Shown piece after piece: positions 1-8,007 of a DNA stretch of 30,611 nucleotides. Where the stretch lies: positions 1-30,611 of the forward strand of contig NZ_CAJURG010000015.1 in the NCBI RefSeq assembly GCF_910588715.1. Direction: 5' to 3'. Origin of the DNA: an uncultured Clostridium sp. (GTDB lineage Bacteria > Bacillota > Clostridia > Clostridiales > Clostridiaceae). Under the pieces are notes generated by a model. The model ran no database searches. It saw only the letters and a list, made by a program, of their open reading frames with translations, and had not been told where the DNA came from. A program made the translations under genes and the position numbers. Numbering within the stretch: position 1 is the stretch's first letter; the number at the start of each line of letters is the position of its first letter.

Positions 1-54
1 AACCCCTGTTACCACCGTGAAAGGGTGGTGTCTTGACCGCTTGACCAAGGGGCC
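1..54 (-). tRNA. tRNA-Glu (TTC), 5' part, cut by window edge
   Basis: Read on the minus strand, the gene starts GGCCCCTTGGTCAAG and continues through a D-arm, then an anticodon arm with a ACCACC/GGTGGT stem around the loop CTTTCAC, and the start of the variable region and T-arm. The anticodon is TTC (complement of 19-21), so it charges glutamate. The 3' third of the molecule lies outside the window. A good sigma-A promoter sits directly upstream, so this is the first gene of its transcript. Confidence 0.93.
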
Positions 55-83
55 TTGCATATGTCTTGCTGACTACTTTTCAT

Positions 84-112
84 ATGATACATTATTTTTA
101 GACAAAAGTCAA
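84..112 (-). promoter_or_regulatory. sigma-A promoter of the tRNA gene
   Basis: On the minus strand, -35 TTGACT (107-112) is followed by a 17-bp spacer and -10 TATCAT (84-89), each one base from consensus. Transcription would start near 77, about 20 bases before the tRNA 5' end at 54. Confidence 0.8.
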
Positions 113-168
113 CACTATTTTTAAAAGTTTTTATTTATTTTTTAAATTTTTAATTTAGTTAATTAAAT

Positions 169-738
169 TTAAGTTAAACTTCTAAGTTTCTCTTGAGTGT
201 CTATATCAACTAATTCAATTTCATTATCAATTTTTACTATTTTTAAATCATTTAAATTATTATTTATTACTTTCTTTCCTCCGTTGTCTCCTTCTAATGA
301 TAATAACTCATTGATATATTTTTTTGAAAATATTACTGGGTTACCTTTATTGTTTCCACATCCAACACAAACTATACCTTTATCACCACTTACAAAATTA
401 TCTATTACTAAATTTAATGTTTTTACAGATATAAAAGGCTGATCACATACCATAAACATATATCCATCAACATTTTTATCAAAATTAATTCCTAATTTTA
501 TAGAATTAGAAATTCCTAAATCACTTTTAGTATTTATAACAACATCAATATTAGTATTTAATAACGAATTTTTTATTTCTTCATATTGAGTTACACATAT
601 TATTTTATTTATTTTTAAATTAAGTACTTTTTCAACTATATACATATACATTGACTTATTTTTATATATTGCTAATAATTTATTTCCATTAAATCTTTTG
701 CTATTTCCTGCTGCTAAAAGTATTAAATTAATTTTCAT
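169..738 (-). CDS. MobA-like NTP transferase, probable molybdenum cofactor cytidylyltransferase (MocA type)
   Basis: This is a 189-residue soluble nucleotidyltransferase of the MobA/MocA family. These enzymes transfer CMP (MocA) or GMP (MobA) to molybdopterin. The N-terminal nucleotide-binding signature LAAGNSKRFNGNKLL is at residues 8-22, and the metal-binding CDQP motif is at 98-101. The CDQP form and position next to a xanthine dehydrogenase, whose family normally uses the cytosine dinucleotide cofactor, favour MocA over MobA; this is inference. An AAGGAG ribosome binding site lies 8 bases before the ATG. The gene is the last of the minus-strand purine block and is separated from the large dehydrogenase subunit by a hairpin at 788-833, so its expression may be partly uncoupled. 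Length matches the family. Confidence 0.85.
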   Translation of the reverse strand: MKINLILLAAGNSKRFNGNKLLAIYKNKSMYMYIVEKVLNLKINKIICVTQYEEIKNSLLNTNIDVVINTKSDLGISNSIKLGINFDKNVDGYMFMVCDQPFISVKTLNLVIDNFVSGDKGIVCVGCGNNKGNPVIFSKKYINELLSLEGDNGGKKVINNNLNDLKIVKIDNEIELVDIDTQEKLRSLT

Positions 739-787
739 AAATAATTCTCCTTTAAATAAAAATTAATAAATATATAAAAAATTAATA

Positions 788-833
788 GAGCTGTATCATA
801 TTGAAAGTTTTTAACTCAATATAGATACAACTC
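788..833 (-). terminator. Intrinsic terminator-like hairpin between the Mo subunit and mocA-like gene
   Basis: The arms GAGCTGTATCATATTGA (788-804) and TCAATATAGATACAACTC (816-833) pair with one bulge and are followed by T-rich sequence. It belongs to a group of similar hairpins in this window sharing TGTATCATATT (see findings). It may end or attenuate the xanthine dehydrogenase transcript before the mocA-like gene. Confidence 0.7.
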
Positions 834-900
834 CTTTAATTATATAAAAATTTATTTAGATATAGCCCAATTTATATTTATTGATTGTTAATGATTAATT

Positions 901-3186
901 TTACTTTGAGTTTTTAAGCATTCCCATAACTATTTTTTCTGATGTTATAGGTAAATCTCTTATATTAACTTTAGTTGCATTATATACTGCATGTGCTATT
1001 GCTGGAGATGGTGTATTTATAACAATTTCTCCTATAGATTTAGCTCCAAATGGTCCTGTTTGTTCAAAGCTTTCTTCAAAACAAACTCTAATATTACCAA
1101 CATCAAGTCTTGTAGGTATCTTATATTGAAGGAATGAATCATTTCTCATCTTCCCTTTTTTAGTATAAGTAATATCCTCATAAAGTGCCATTCCTATACC
1201 TTGAACTATTCCACCCTCTGCTTGAATTCTTGCTAAATTAGGATTTATTACAGTTCCACAGTCTACAACTGCAACATAATCAATTATTTCTACTTTTCCT
1301 GTTAATTTATCAATTTCAGTTTCTACAATTCCAACCATAAATGGAGGTGGTGAAACCTCTGAATAATGTGATTCACTTTCACTTATTGTTCTAAAACCAC
1401 CAACTAAAGTATTATTAGCAATATCAATTAATGTTATTTCTTTTTCATCAACTATTGAATAAACTTTTTTACCATCAAATTCTAAATTTTCAGTTGAACA
1501 ATTTAATGCTTTTGAAGCTTCTTCAATTATTCTTTTTCTCATTTTTTCACAAGTTTTAATAACTGCTCCACCTGTTATATATGTTGTACTTGATGCATAT
1601 GAACCTGTATCATATGGACTTTGATCTGTATCAACACCATGTACTATAATATTATCTATATCACAATCTAAGCAGTCTGCCGCCATTTGTGCTAATATTG
1701 TATCACAGCCTGTACCAATATCAGCAGCACCAATCATTAATGTATAGAATCCATCATCATTAAGCTTTATTTCAACTGCTGCAGTATCTACTGATGATAT
1801 TCCTGAACCTTGCATAGCCATAGCTACACCAACTGATCTTACTTTTCCGTTCCCCATATCTCTACATGGATATTTATTATCCCAATCAATCATTTCCTTA
1901 GCTTTTGCTAAACACTTATCTAAAGCACAACTATTTGCCGGTTCATTATAATATGCTGGCATTATTTGTCCTTCTGCTACCATATTCATTTCTCTTAATT
2001 TAATAGGGTCTATATTAAGCTTATCTGCTAACTCATTTACTGCTGATTCTAAAGCAAATAAACCTTGAGTTGCTCCATATCCTCTATAAGCTCCTGCCCC
2101 CATAGTATTAGAATAAACAACATCATATTCAAACTTGTATGCCTTTGCTCCATTATAAAGTGGCATTGATTTATGTCCTGATAATCCTACAGTAGTTGGT
2201 CCATGATCTCCATATGCTCCAGCATTAGATAAAGTATACATATCTATAGCTTTAATTATACCATTTTCATCAGCACCTAATTTTACTTTAATCTCCATTT
2301 CATGTCTTGGACTTCCGTTAGTCATGCTTTCTTCACGAGTATAAACCATCTTAGCAGGTTTTCCAGTTTTCATTGTAACTATAGCTGGGAATATTTCTGC
2401 AACAACACTTTGTTTTGCTCCAAATCCTCCACCTATTCTTGGCTTAATTACTCTTATTTTAGATTTTGGAATATCTAATGCATTAGCTAATATACGTCTT
2501 ACATGGAAAGGAACTTGCGTTGCACTTGTTATATTTAATCTTCCATATGTATCAAGTTCAGTAAATGCTCTGAAAGTTTCCATCATTGCTTGGCTGTTTG
2601 CTTTAGTATGATAAGTTTGTTCTATTATATGGGCACATTTGCTTAATTCTTCTTCAACATCACCATGAGTAAAGCCCCCCTTTGAACATATATTTCTATT
2701 TTGGTCTGCATTAATCCAATCATTTAACGCAACAAAGTTTTCCTCTGGATGAACTATAACTTTATTGTCTAAAGATTCTCTAAAATCTAAAACTGCATCT
2801 AAAACTTCATATTTTACCTTTATTAAATTTAATGCTTTATTAACAGCTTTTTCATTTTCTCCAGCAACTATAGCAACAGGATCTCCAACACATCTAAGTC
2901 TTTTGTCTAAAATTAATCTATCATATGGACTAGGTTCTGGGTATGATTGTCCTGCTGTTGTAAATCTCTTTTGTGGAACATCCTTATATGTTAATATACA
3001 TTCTATTCCTGGAACTTTACTTGCAATAGATATATTTATATCTTCTATTAAAGCATGAGCATGAGGGCTTCTAAGCACTTTAACTATTAAACAATTGCTT
3101 GGTGCTATATCATCTGTATAAACTGGCTTACCAGTAAGTAACGACATAGCGTCTTTTTTTCTTATTCCCTTATTAACATACTTCAT
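901..3186 (-). CDS. Xanthine dehydrogenase, molybdopterin-binding large subunit
   Basis: This 761-residue protein is the catalytic molybdenum hydroxylase subunit (aldehyde oxidase/xanthine dehydrogenase a/b hammerhead plus molybdopterin-binding domains). It would oxidise hypoxanthine/xanthine to urate, or run in reverse, in the cytoplasm together with the FeS and FAD subunits. Visible signatures are GGGFGAKQ in the middle, GAYRGYGATQG, GTGCDTILAQMAADC and the C-terminal GAKSIGE, whose Glu720 is the expected catalytic base. No in-frame TGA is present, so any selenium would be a labile cofactor and not selenocysteine. The ATG has GGGAGG 7 bases upstream and lies 3 bases after the FeS subunit stop, so the two are translationally coupled. 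Exact substrate (xanthine versus another purine or nicotinate) is inferred from the permease and the xdhC-type neighbour. Confidence 0.9.
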   Translation of the reverse strand: MKYVNKGIRKKDAMSLLTGKPVYTDDIAPSNCLIVKVLRSPHAHALIEDINISIASKVPGIECILTYKDVPQKRFTTAGQSYPEPSPYDRLILDKRLRCVGDPVAIVAGENEKAVNKALNLIKVKYEVLDAVLDFRESLDNKVIVHPEENFVALNDWINADQNRNICSKGGFTHGDVEEELSKCAHIIEQTYHTKANSQAMMETFRAFTELDTYGRLNITSATQVPFHVRRILANALDIPKSKIRVIKPRIGGGFGAKQSVVAEIFPAIVTMKTGKPAKMVYTREESMTNGSPRHEMEIKVKLGADENGIIKAIDMYTLSNAGAYGDHGPTTVGLSGHKSMPLYNGAKAYKFEYDVVYSNTMGAGAYRGYGATQGLFALESAVNELADKLNIDPIKLREMNMVAEGQIMPAYYNEPANSCALDKCLAKAKEMIDWDNKYPCRDMGNGKVRSVGVAMAMQGSGISSVDTAAVEIKLNDDGFYTLMIGAADIGTGCDTILAQMAADCLDCDIDNIIVHGVDTDQSPYDTGSYASSTTYITGGAVIKTCEKMRKRIIEEASKALNCSTENLEFDGKKVYSIVDEKEITLIDIANNTLVGGFRTISESESHYSEVSPPPFMVGIVETEIDKLTGKVEIIDYVAVVDCGTVINPNLARIQAEGGIVQGIGMALYEDITYTKKGKMRNDSFLQYKIPTRLDVGNIRVCFEESFEQTGPFGAKSIGEIVINTPSPAIAHAVYNATKVNIRDLPITSEKIVMGMLKNSK

Positions 3187-3189
3187 GTT

Positions 3190-3648
3190 TTAATCCTCCC
3201 TTTTAGCTTCTAAGAAATTCTTAATTGCTCTTAATTGACTCATATAACCTGTACATCTACAAAGATTTCCTGCTAAATAATGTTTAATTTCATCTTCAGT
3301 AGGATTTTTTAACTCCTTTTTCATAGCTAATACATTCATTACAAAACCTGGACTACAAAATCCACATTGCTCTGCTCCTTGGTCTGCCATAAAGTTTCCA
3401 AACTCTTCTGCTTCTTCCTTTAAACCTTCAAGAGTCGTTACCTTTTTTCCATTTGCTTTCATTACAAGAGTACTGCATGATAAAACTGGTTTTCCATCTA
3501 AATGAACAGTACATAAACCACAATTAGCCGTTTCACAGCCCCTTTTTACACTAAAGAATCCTTTGCTTCTTACATAATCAATTAATAACATATCTGCATC
3601 TACATCATCTTGAAAAAGTTTATCGTTTATCCATAATTTAATTTCCAT
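3190..3648 (-). CDS. Xanthine dehydrogenase, 2Fe-2S subunit
   Basis: A protein of about 152 residues with two [2Fe-2S] domains, passing electrons from the molybdenum centre to FAD. The plant-ferredoxin-like N-terminal cluster is seen as CETANCGLC followed by a fourth Cys in VLSC. The C-terminal cluster is seen as CGFCSPGF and CRCTGY. All eight ligands are present. I place the start at the ATG at 3648 because GGAGG lies 6 bases upstream; a longer reading with an in-frame ATG at 3669 has no such site. With this start the gene overlaps the end of the FAD subunit by 11 bases, a typical coupled arrangement. Confidence 0.92.
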   Translation of the reverse strand: MEIKLWINDKLFQDDVDADMLLIDYVRSKGFFSVKRGCETANCGLCTVHLDGKPVLSCSTLVMKANGKKVTTLEGLKEEAEEFGNFMADQGAEQCGFCSPGFVMNVLAMKKELKNPTEDEIKHYLAGNLCRCTGYMSQLRAIKNFLEAKRED

Positions 3649-4435
3649 AATTTCCTCCAGTAATTTCACTTATTGCTCTATTTATAAATACCTTAGCTAA
3701 TATTTGTCTATATTCTTTGCTTCCTCTCATATTGCTATCAAACTTTACATTTTTAATAACATATTCAACTACACTGTCAACTTCATCTTGAGTTGGAACT
3801 TCACTTAAAAGCTCTGCTGAATTTACATTCATGGCTTTTTGTGGTCTAGCACCAATTACTATATTCCATCTGCTATCTAATCTTGATACTGCAACTGCTA
3901 AAGTAGGAATATCTGTAGCAGTATTTCTGTGAGTTAAATATACGGCTTTTCTATTATCTTTCTTTATTATAATTCTTACTAAAATATCATTATCATAGGG
4001 CATATTTCTATAATCAGAAAGCGGAATAATTCCTCCATTAAATAATTCTACATAAGTATCTAAAGATAAAAGTGCTGTTAATATGTCTGAAAACCCAAAT
4101 CTTGAGTAAACACTCCCCCCAATAGTAGCACAATTTCTAAATTGAACTCCTACTATATGAATAACTGACTTTTTTATTATTCCATCAAAATATGAATTTA
4201 ATGATTCATTAGTTTCTAATTGTCTAAGTGTACACATACATCCTATTTTAAAACATTCATTATCTTCTTCAATTTTATCTAATCCTAAAGCTGATAAATC
4301 AATGGCAGTTTGAATATTTCTTCCACCCATTTTCAGCCAACCTATTCCACCTAATATAACATTATTTCTTTTTTGATTTAATTCATAAGCTTGTTCTAAA
4401 CTTTCTGCTACTACATAGTTTCTTATACTAAACAC
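3638..4435 (-). CDS. Xanthine dehydrogenase, FAD-binding subunit
   Basis: A 265-residue CoxM/XdhB-type flavoprotein subunit that receives electrons from the FeS subunit. The N-terminal FAD-binding part contains NVILGGIGWLKMGG and the conserved CATIGGSV segment in the first half; the C-terminal part (about 160-260) has the CO-dehydrogenase flavoprotein C-terminal layout, including IGARPQKA. The start codon is GTG at 4435, supported by AGGAGGAG five bases upstream. It is the first dehydrogenase subunit in the transcript, after the permease, from which it is separated by a hairpin at 4461-4496. Length is a little short but normal for three-gene clostridial enzymes. Confidence 0.88.
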   Translation of the reverse strand: MFSIRNYVVAESLEQAYELNQKRNNVILGGIGWLKMGGRNIQTAIDLSALGLDKIEEDNECFKIGCMCTLRQLETNESLNSYFDGIIKKSVIHIVGVQFRNCATIGGSVYSRFGFSDILTALLSLDTYVELFNGGIIPLSDYRNMPYDNDILVRIIIKKDNRKAVYLTHRNTATDIPTLAVAVSRLDSRWNIVIGARPQKAMNVNSAELLSEVPTQDEVDSVVEYVIKNVKFDSNMRGSKEYRQILAKVFINRAISEITGGNYGN

Positions 4436-4460
4436 TTTTTCTCTCCTCCTATAAATATAT

Positions 4461-4496
4461 AAGAGGACTATATCATTTTTTCTGATGTAGCCCTCT
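4461..4496 (-). terminator. Hairpin between permease and FAD subunit
   Basis: The arms AAGAGGACTATATCA and TGATGTAGCCCTCTT pair with one mismatch around a T-rich loop, with T-rich flanks on the minus-strand downstream side. It could be a partial terminator or an RNA processing/stability element that lets permease and enzyme levels differ. Confidence 0.55.
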
Positions 4497-4507
4497 TTAT
4501 AAAACTT

Positions 4508-5824
4508 TTATGCACTTACTGCTTCGACCTTTTCTTTATTTTTTGGCAGTATTAAGTTTAAAATAGTTGCTATAACAAATGTCATTATTATACCGTTTTG
4601 TGCAAATATATTGCTAATCCAAGTTGGCAATTGTGCTAAAGCTTCTGGAACATTACCTATTCCAACTCCAATTCCTATAGCTAATGCAACTATTAAAGCA
4701 TTTCTACCATCTAATTTTTCTCTAAATAATGATTGTAATCCGCTTACAAAAATCATAGCAAACATTATAACTGCTGCACCACCAAGTACAGATTGTGGCA
4801 TTACAGAAAGTATTGCACTTAATTTTGGGAAAAATCCTGCTAAAATTAAGAATACAGCACCAGTCATAATAACGAATTTATTTACAACTTTAGTTACAGC
4901 AACAAGTCCAACATTTTGACTAAATGAAGTATTTGGAGCTATTCCAAATATAGCTGCTATAAGACTTGAAAAACCATCTGCCACAACACCACCTGATAAC
5001 TCTTTATCCGTCGCTTCTCTATCAAGTCCCCCAATTGCTATTGCAGAAATATCACCTATTGTTTCTACTGTAGTTGCAACATACATTATTGCCATTGAAA
5101 TTATTGCATCTAATCTAAATTCAAATCCCATAGTAAATGGTCTAGGTAAGCTTATCCAAGAAGCTTCTTTTACAGCTGTAAAATCAACCATTCCCATCAT
5201 TATTGATAATATATATCCAACTATTATTCCTATTAAAATAGCTGATGTTTTTATAAATCCTTTAGTGAAATTTTGTAATATTATTATTATTAAAATTACT
5301 ACTGTTCCTACTAATAAATGCTTTGGTGAACCAAAGTCAGATGCACCAGATCCACCTGCAAAATATTTAATCCCTACTGGAAGTAATGAAAGTCCTATTG
5401 AAATAACAACCAAACTTGTTACTATAGGAGGAAATAATTTTCTTAGTGGCTTAATAAAAAACCCTAAAACTATTTCTAATAAAGCACCAACTAAAGAAGC
5501 CCCCATTATTGCTGAATATCCATATGTTACACCTATAGCATTTTGAGTTCCTATAAACCCAGAACTTGTCCCCATAACTACTGGTAACCCGCTTCCTATT
5601 TTAAGGAATGGATATAATTGAATTAATGTTGCAACACCTGCCACAAACATTGAATTTTGAATTAATATTGATTTTGTTTCTAAAGGAATGTTTAAAAGCC
5701 CACATACTATAATCAATGGTGATACATTTCCCAAAAACATTGCTAATACATGTTGAATTCCTAACGGAATAGCTTGTTTTAAAGGTACTCTTCCTTCTAA
5801 TTCATAAATACTTCCAGTTTTCAT
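4508..5824 (-). CDS. NCS2-family purine permease (xanthine/urate/uracil type)
   Basis: A 438-residue polytopic membrane protein with about 12-14 hydrophobic segments. NCS2 hallmarks are the early IQHVLAMFLGN segment, the NTSFSQNVGLV motif and the MPQSVLGGAAVIMFAMI segment. It should import a purine base by proton symport. Being next to xanthine dehydrogenase makes xanthine, hypoxanthine or urate the most likely substrate; that is inference. An in-frame ATG at 5839 exists, but GGAGGG at 5832-5837 lies between it and the ATG at 5824, so the latter is the real start. A strong promoter lies at 5907-5935 with possible operator repeats around it. Confidence 0.9.
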   Translation of the reverse strand: MKTGSIYELEGRVPLKQAIPLGIQHVLAMFLGNVSPLIIVCGLLNIPLETKSILIQNSMFVAGVATLIQLYPFLKIGSGLPVVMGTSSGFIGTQNAIGVTYGYSAIMGASLVGALLEIVLGFFIKPLRKLFPPIVTSLVVISIGLSLLPVGIKYFAGGSGASDFGSPKHLLVGTVVILIIIILQNFTKGFIKTSAILIGIIVGYILSIMMGMVDFTAVKEASWISLPRPFTMGFEFRLDAIISMAIMYVATTVETIGDISAIAIGGLDREATDKELSGGVVADGFSSLIAAIFGIAPNTSFSQNVGLVAVTKVVNKFVIMTGAVFLILAGFFPKLSAILSVMPQSVLGGAAVIMFAMIFVSGLQSLFREKLDGRNALIVALAIGIGVGIGNVPEALAQLPTWISNIFAQNGIIMTFVIATILNLILPKNKEKVEAVSA

Positions 5825-5856
5825 TATACGTCCCTCCATAACAATAAATATTTAAC

Positions 5857-5938
5857 GAACAATGTTCACTTTAAAATATTTAATGTACGCTTTAATTTAT
5901 GTGATTATTTTAACATACATTTTTTATTTTGTGAACAT
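5857..5938 (-). promoter_or_regulatory. Permease/xdh promoter with candidate operators
   Basis: On the minus strand, -35 TTCACA (5930-5935), 17-bp spacer and -10 TAAAAT (5907-5912) are each one base off consensus. The -35 overlaps GTGAACAT read on the plus strand (5931-5938). The leader carries the same octamer on the minus strand (5862-5869) within the palindrome GAACAATGTTC (5857-5867). The GAAC/GTTC half-sites with flanking A/T resemble PurR-box half-sites of Firmicutes, but the regulator is not identified. Confidence 0.6.
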
Positions 5939-5968
5939 TTTTATTAAAATATTTATTATTTTTCGTAT

Positions 5969-7003
5969 TTATGATATATATTCAAATAGTACTTTAATAG
6001 TTCCTCCACAAGCCATACCCAATTTAGCCGCTTTCGAATTAGATAAATCATAAATTTCAACATATGATTTTTTACTCTTTAAAACCTCTATTGCTTTTTT
6101 ATAGGCAACATTTTCAACTATACCCCCGCCTATAGTTCCTATAAAACTATTGTCATTTTTTATGAGCATTTTAGCATCAACCCCTCTTGGAGATGACCCT
6201 CTTTTTTCTAAAATGCTAACTAATACCTTATCATCTTTGTTAAAAATTATCTCTTTTAATATCTCGTCATCAATATTTGATATATTTGTACTGTTTTTCT
6301 CTTGAATAATTTGTGCCATAATACTCACAGCTATTTCAGCTGGAGTTTTAGCTCCTATACTAATACCAATTGGAGCATTAATTCCATTTATCTCTTCTTT
6401 AGTATAACCCTTCTCTAATAATTGACTTATACAACTAGCTACCTTTGCCTTACTGCCTATCATTCCTACATAACTAAATTCATTTTTTAATATTTTTTCA
6501 ATACATTCTTGATCATCCCTATGTCCTCGTGTAACAACAACAAAATAAGAATTTCTATTAAATTTTATATTATCTAATGCATTATCAAAACTATCACATA
6601 TTATATCATCAACGCAATTAAATCTTTCTCTATTTGCAAATTCTTCTCTATCATCTATAACAGTTATATTAAACTCTAACATTTTTGCTATACTTGCTAA
6701 TTCAAAAGATATATGTCCTCCACCACAAATTATAAGATTAGGTTTTGATATAATATTTTCTATAATAATTTCAATATTGTCCCCAACTTTTACTATATTT
6801 CTTAAATCATTAAATTTAATTTTGCTTATAAGACTATTATAAAACTCTTCATTTTCCTTATCTTCGATTATTATTTCTTCATCAATTTTCAAAAATTTTT
6901 TTCCTACATAGTTATCATCCTTGCATCTAACAATAGTTACCATATAAACATTTCTATTGTTATTTAGAGCTTCATTTAATCTTTTGTATAATTCTCTAGT
7001 CAT
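5969..7003 (-). CDS. XdhC/CoxI-family molybdenum hydroxylase maturation factor
   Basis: A 344-residue protein of the XdhC family, which binds molybdenum cofactor and helps insert its sulfurated form into molybdenum hydroxylases. Residues 88-230 form the XdhC C-terminal Rossmann domain: LIICGGGHIS (91-100), VIDDREEFANRERF, VTRGHRDD and GMIGSK. Residues about 240-344 hold the XdhC_CoxI domain usually found at the N-terminus: EKRGSSPRG, GTIGGGIVE and the conserved LGMACGG near the end. The first 85 residues look like a degenerate copy of that domain. The order differs from the classical XdhC. AAGAGGTGA before the ATG supports the start. The gene is upstream of the permease promoter and probably has its own promoter. 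Confidence 0.85.
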   Translation of the reverse strand: MTRELYKRLNEALNNNRNVYMVTIVRCKDDNYVGKKFLKIDEEIIIEDKENEEFYNSLISKIKFNDLRNIVKVGDNIEIIIENIISKPNLIICGGGHISFELASIAKMLEFNITVIDDREEFANRERFNCVDDIICDSFDNALDNIKFNRNSYFVVVTRGHRDDQECIEKILKNEFSYVGMIGSKAKVASCISQLLEKGYTKEEINGINAPIGISIGAKTPAEIAVSIMAQIIQEKNSTNISNIDDEILKEIIFNKDDKVLVSILEKRGSSPRGVDAKMLIKNDNSFIGTIGGGIVENVAYKKAIEVLKSKKSYVEIYDLSNSKAAKLGMACGGTIKVLFEYIS

Positions 7004-7210
7004 ATTTTCACCTCTTATAATTTATATATTTATATTTTATATCATATAATATAATACTCTTCTAATAATAATTAAACATTCACTTTTTTTAATTTATTTC
7101 ATAAATTGTATTGTATAGATTATTAAATTAAATATATTGAATCAATTTAATAAAATAATTATGTTCACTTAAATAGAACATATTTGATAAATAAATTAAA
7201 GGAGGGTATT
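7004..7210. promoter_or_regulatory. Divergent intergenic region with TATGTTC/GAACATA inverted repeat
   Basis: This A+T-rich gap separates xdhC (minus) from the surface-protein gene (plus). It contains a perfect 7-bp inverted repeat, TATGTTC (7160-7166) and GAACATA (7176-7182), 9 bases apart. The minus strand of 7161-7168 reads GTGAACAT, the octamer found twice around the permease promoter. No convincing sigma-A promoter was found for either gene by eye. Confidence 0.45.
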
Positions 7211-7912
7211 ATGCTAAATTTACCTGTATCTTATGCTAAATATGGTTCTGGTCCTCTTGCTGAAATAATAGGCTGGATAGATTGGAAGAATACGTATCTT
7301 GACATTGATACTTCTTTAACTGATATAAAGGTACCGCTTGAAAATGGCTTAACATTAACCTTTGATATTAAAAATACTACATTACTAGGAAATGGTTATT
7401 CCCTAAATCCAACAACAGTATCTTCTATAAACTCACCATTTGGTACATTAAATTATACTGAAATACCTGGTAATGTAGCTCTTCAAATTCACACTATGTA
7501 TCCAACCCAAAGTACAATTAGACTAACTTTAACTAATATACGCGTTACTAATTCTTTTGGTAACCCTATATACAACTTCGCTTTTGCTATATCAAATGTT
7601 GAAACTGCTACAGATATTACTACACCAATTGCTGAGTCTCAAATACATCATACAGACGGTAAACCTTGGAATTTACTTGCCTTTGTTGGAGATACAAGCA
7701 ATCCTAATCATACAGGAGTAGGTAGTCAAATTGTAACAGTTGTTGGAAGTAATTCAGATGTGATGACTTCTACTGGTGCTCCAATTATTACATCAGAAAA
7801 CCCTTCTAATTTGACAATTGATATCACATCTAACCTTGGAATAAAAGCTTTAAGTTTAGGTATTTATATAGTACCTCAGCCTAAAAGAGGAGTTAATTTA
7901 TTTAAAAAATAG
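7211..7912 (+). CDS. Unrecognised Ser/Thr/Asn-rich beta-type protein, candidate surface protein
   Basis: A 233-residue protein of a family I do not recognise. It has no Cys, no signal peptide and no membrane segment. It is rich in Thr, Ser, Asn, Ile and Val with alternating patterns expected of beta-sandwich domains, for example ENGLTLTFDI and TIRLTLTNI. The layout is loosely like bacterial adhesin modules, but no catalytic motif is seen. GGAGGG four bases before the ATG at 7211 fixes the start; an ATG 27 bases upstream lacks a site. It sits beside a glycosyltransferase cluster and is followed by a very strong terminator, so it is a single-gene unit. I infer a glycosylated cell- or spore-surface protein; the absence of a secretion signal would fit assembly on the spore from the mother cell. 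Confidence 0.7.
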   Translation: MLNLPVSYAKYGSGPLAEIIGWIDWKNTYLDIDTSLTDIKVPLENGLTLTFDIKNTTLLGNGYSLNPTTVSSINSPFGTLNYTEIPGNVALQIHTMYPTQSTIRLTLTNIRVTNSFGNPIYNFAFAISNVETATDITTPIAESQIHHTDGKPWNLLAFVGDTSNPNHTGVGSQIVTVVGSNSDVMTSTGAPIITSENPSNLTIDITSNLGIKALSLGIYIVPQPKRGVNLFKK

Positions 7913-7939
7913 ATAGTGCATTATTTATATATTAAATAA

Positions 7940-7986
7940 AAAGATAGTAGATATATTTAGTAGCACTAAATATATCTACTATCTTT
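7940..7986. terminator. Strong bidirectional terminator, 22-bp perfect stem
   Basis: Arms 7940-7961 and 7965-7986 are perfectly complementary over 22 bp around the loop AGC, beginning AAAGATAGTAG. A-rich left and T-rich right flanks let it serve both the plus-strand surface protein gene and the minus-strand glycosyltransferase that end on either side. Confidence 0.9.
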
Positions 7987-8007
7987 TTAAATTTGTTTTA
8001 TTTATAC

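Noticed and set aside
2765..3058. Open frame on the plus strand opposite the molybdopterin subunit
   Set aside because: It lies wholly inside a well-supported gene on the other strand, has no ribosome binding site and encodes nothing recognisable.
901..3186. Selenocysteine in the molybdenum hydroxylase
   Set aside because: No in-frame TGA is present; selenium in these enzymes, if any, is a labile cofactor and cannot be read from the gene.
5862..6053. Small plus-strand frame over the permease promoter
   Set aside because: It covers the promoter and the end of xdhC, has no ribosome binding site and is very hydrophobic only because the DNA is T-rich.
7939..7987. Insertion-sequence end at the 22-bp inverted repeat
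   Set aside because: There is no transposase or second terminal repeat; the position between two convergent gene ends and the short loop fit a terminator.
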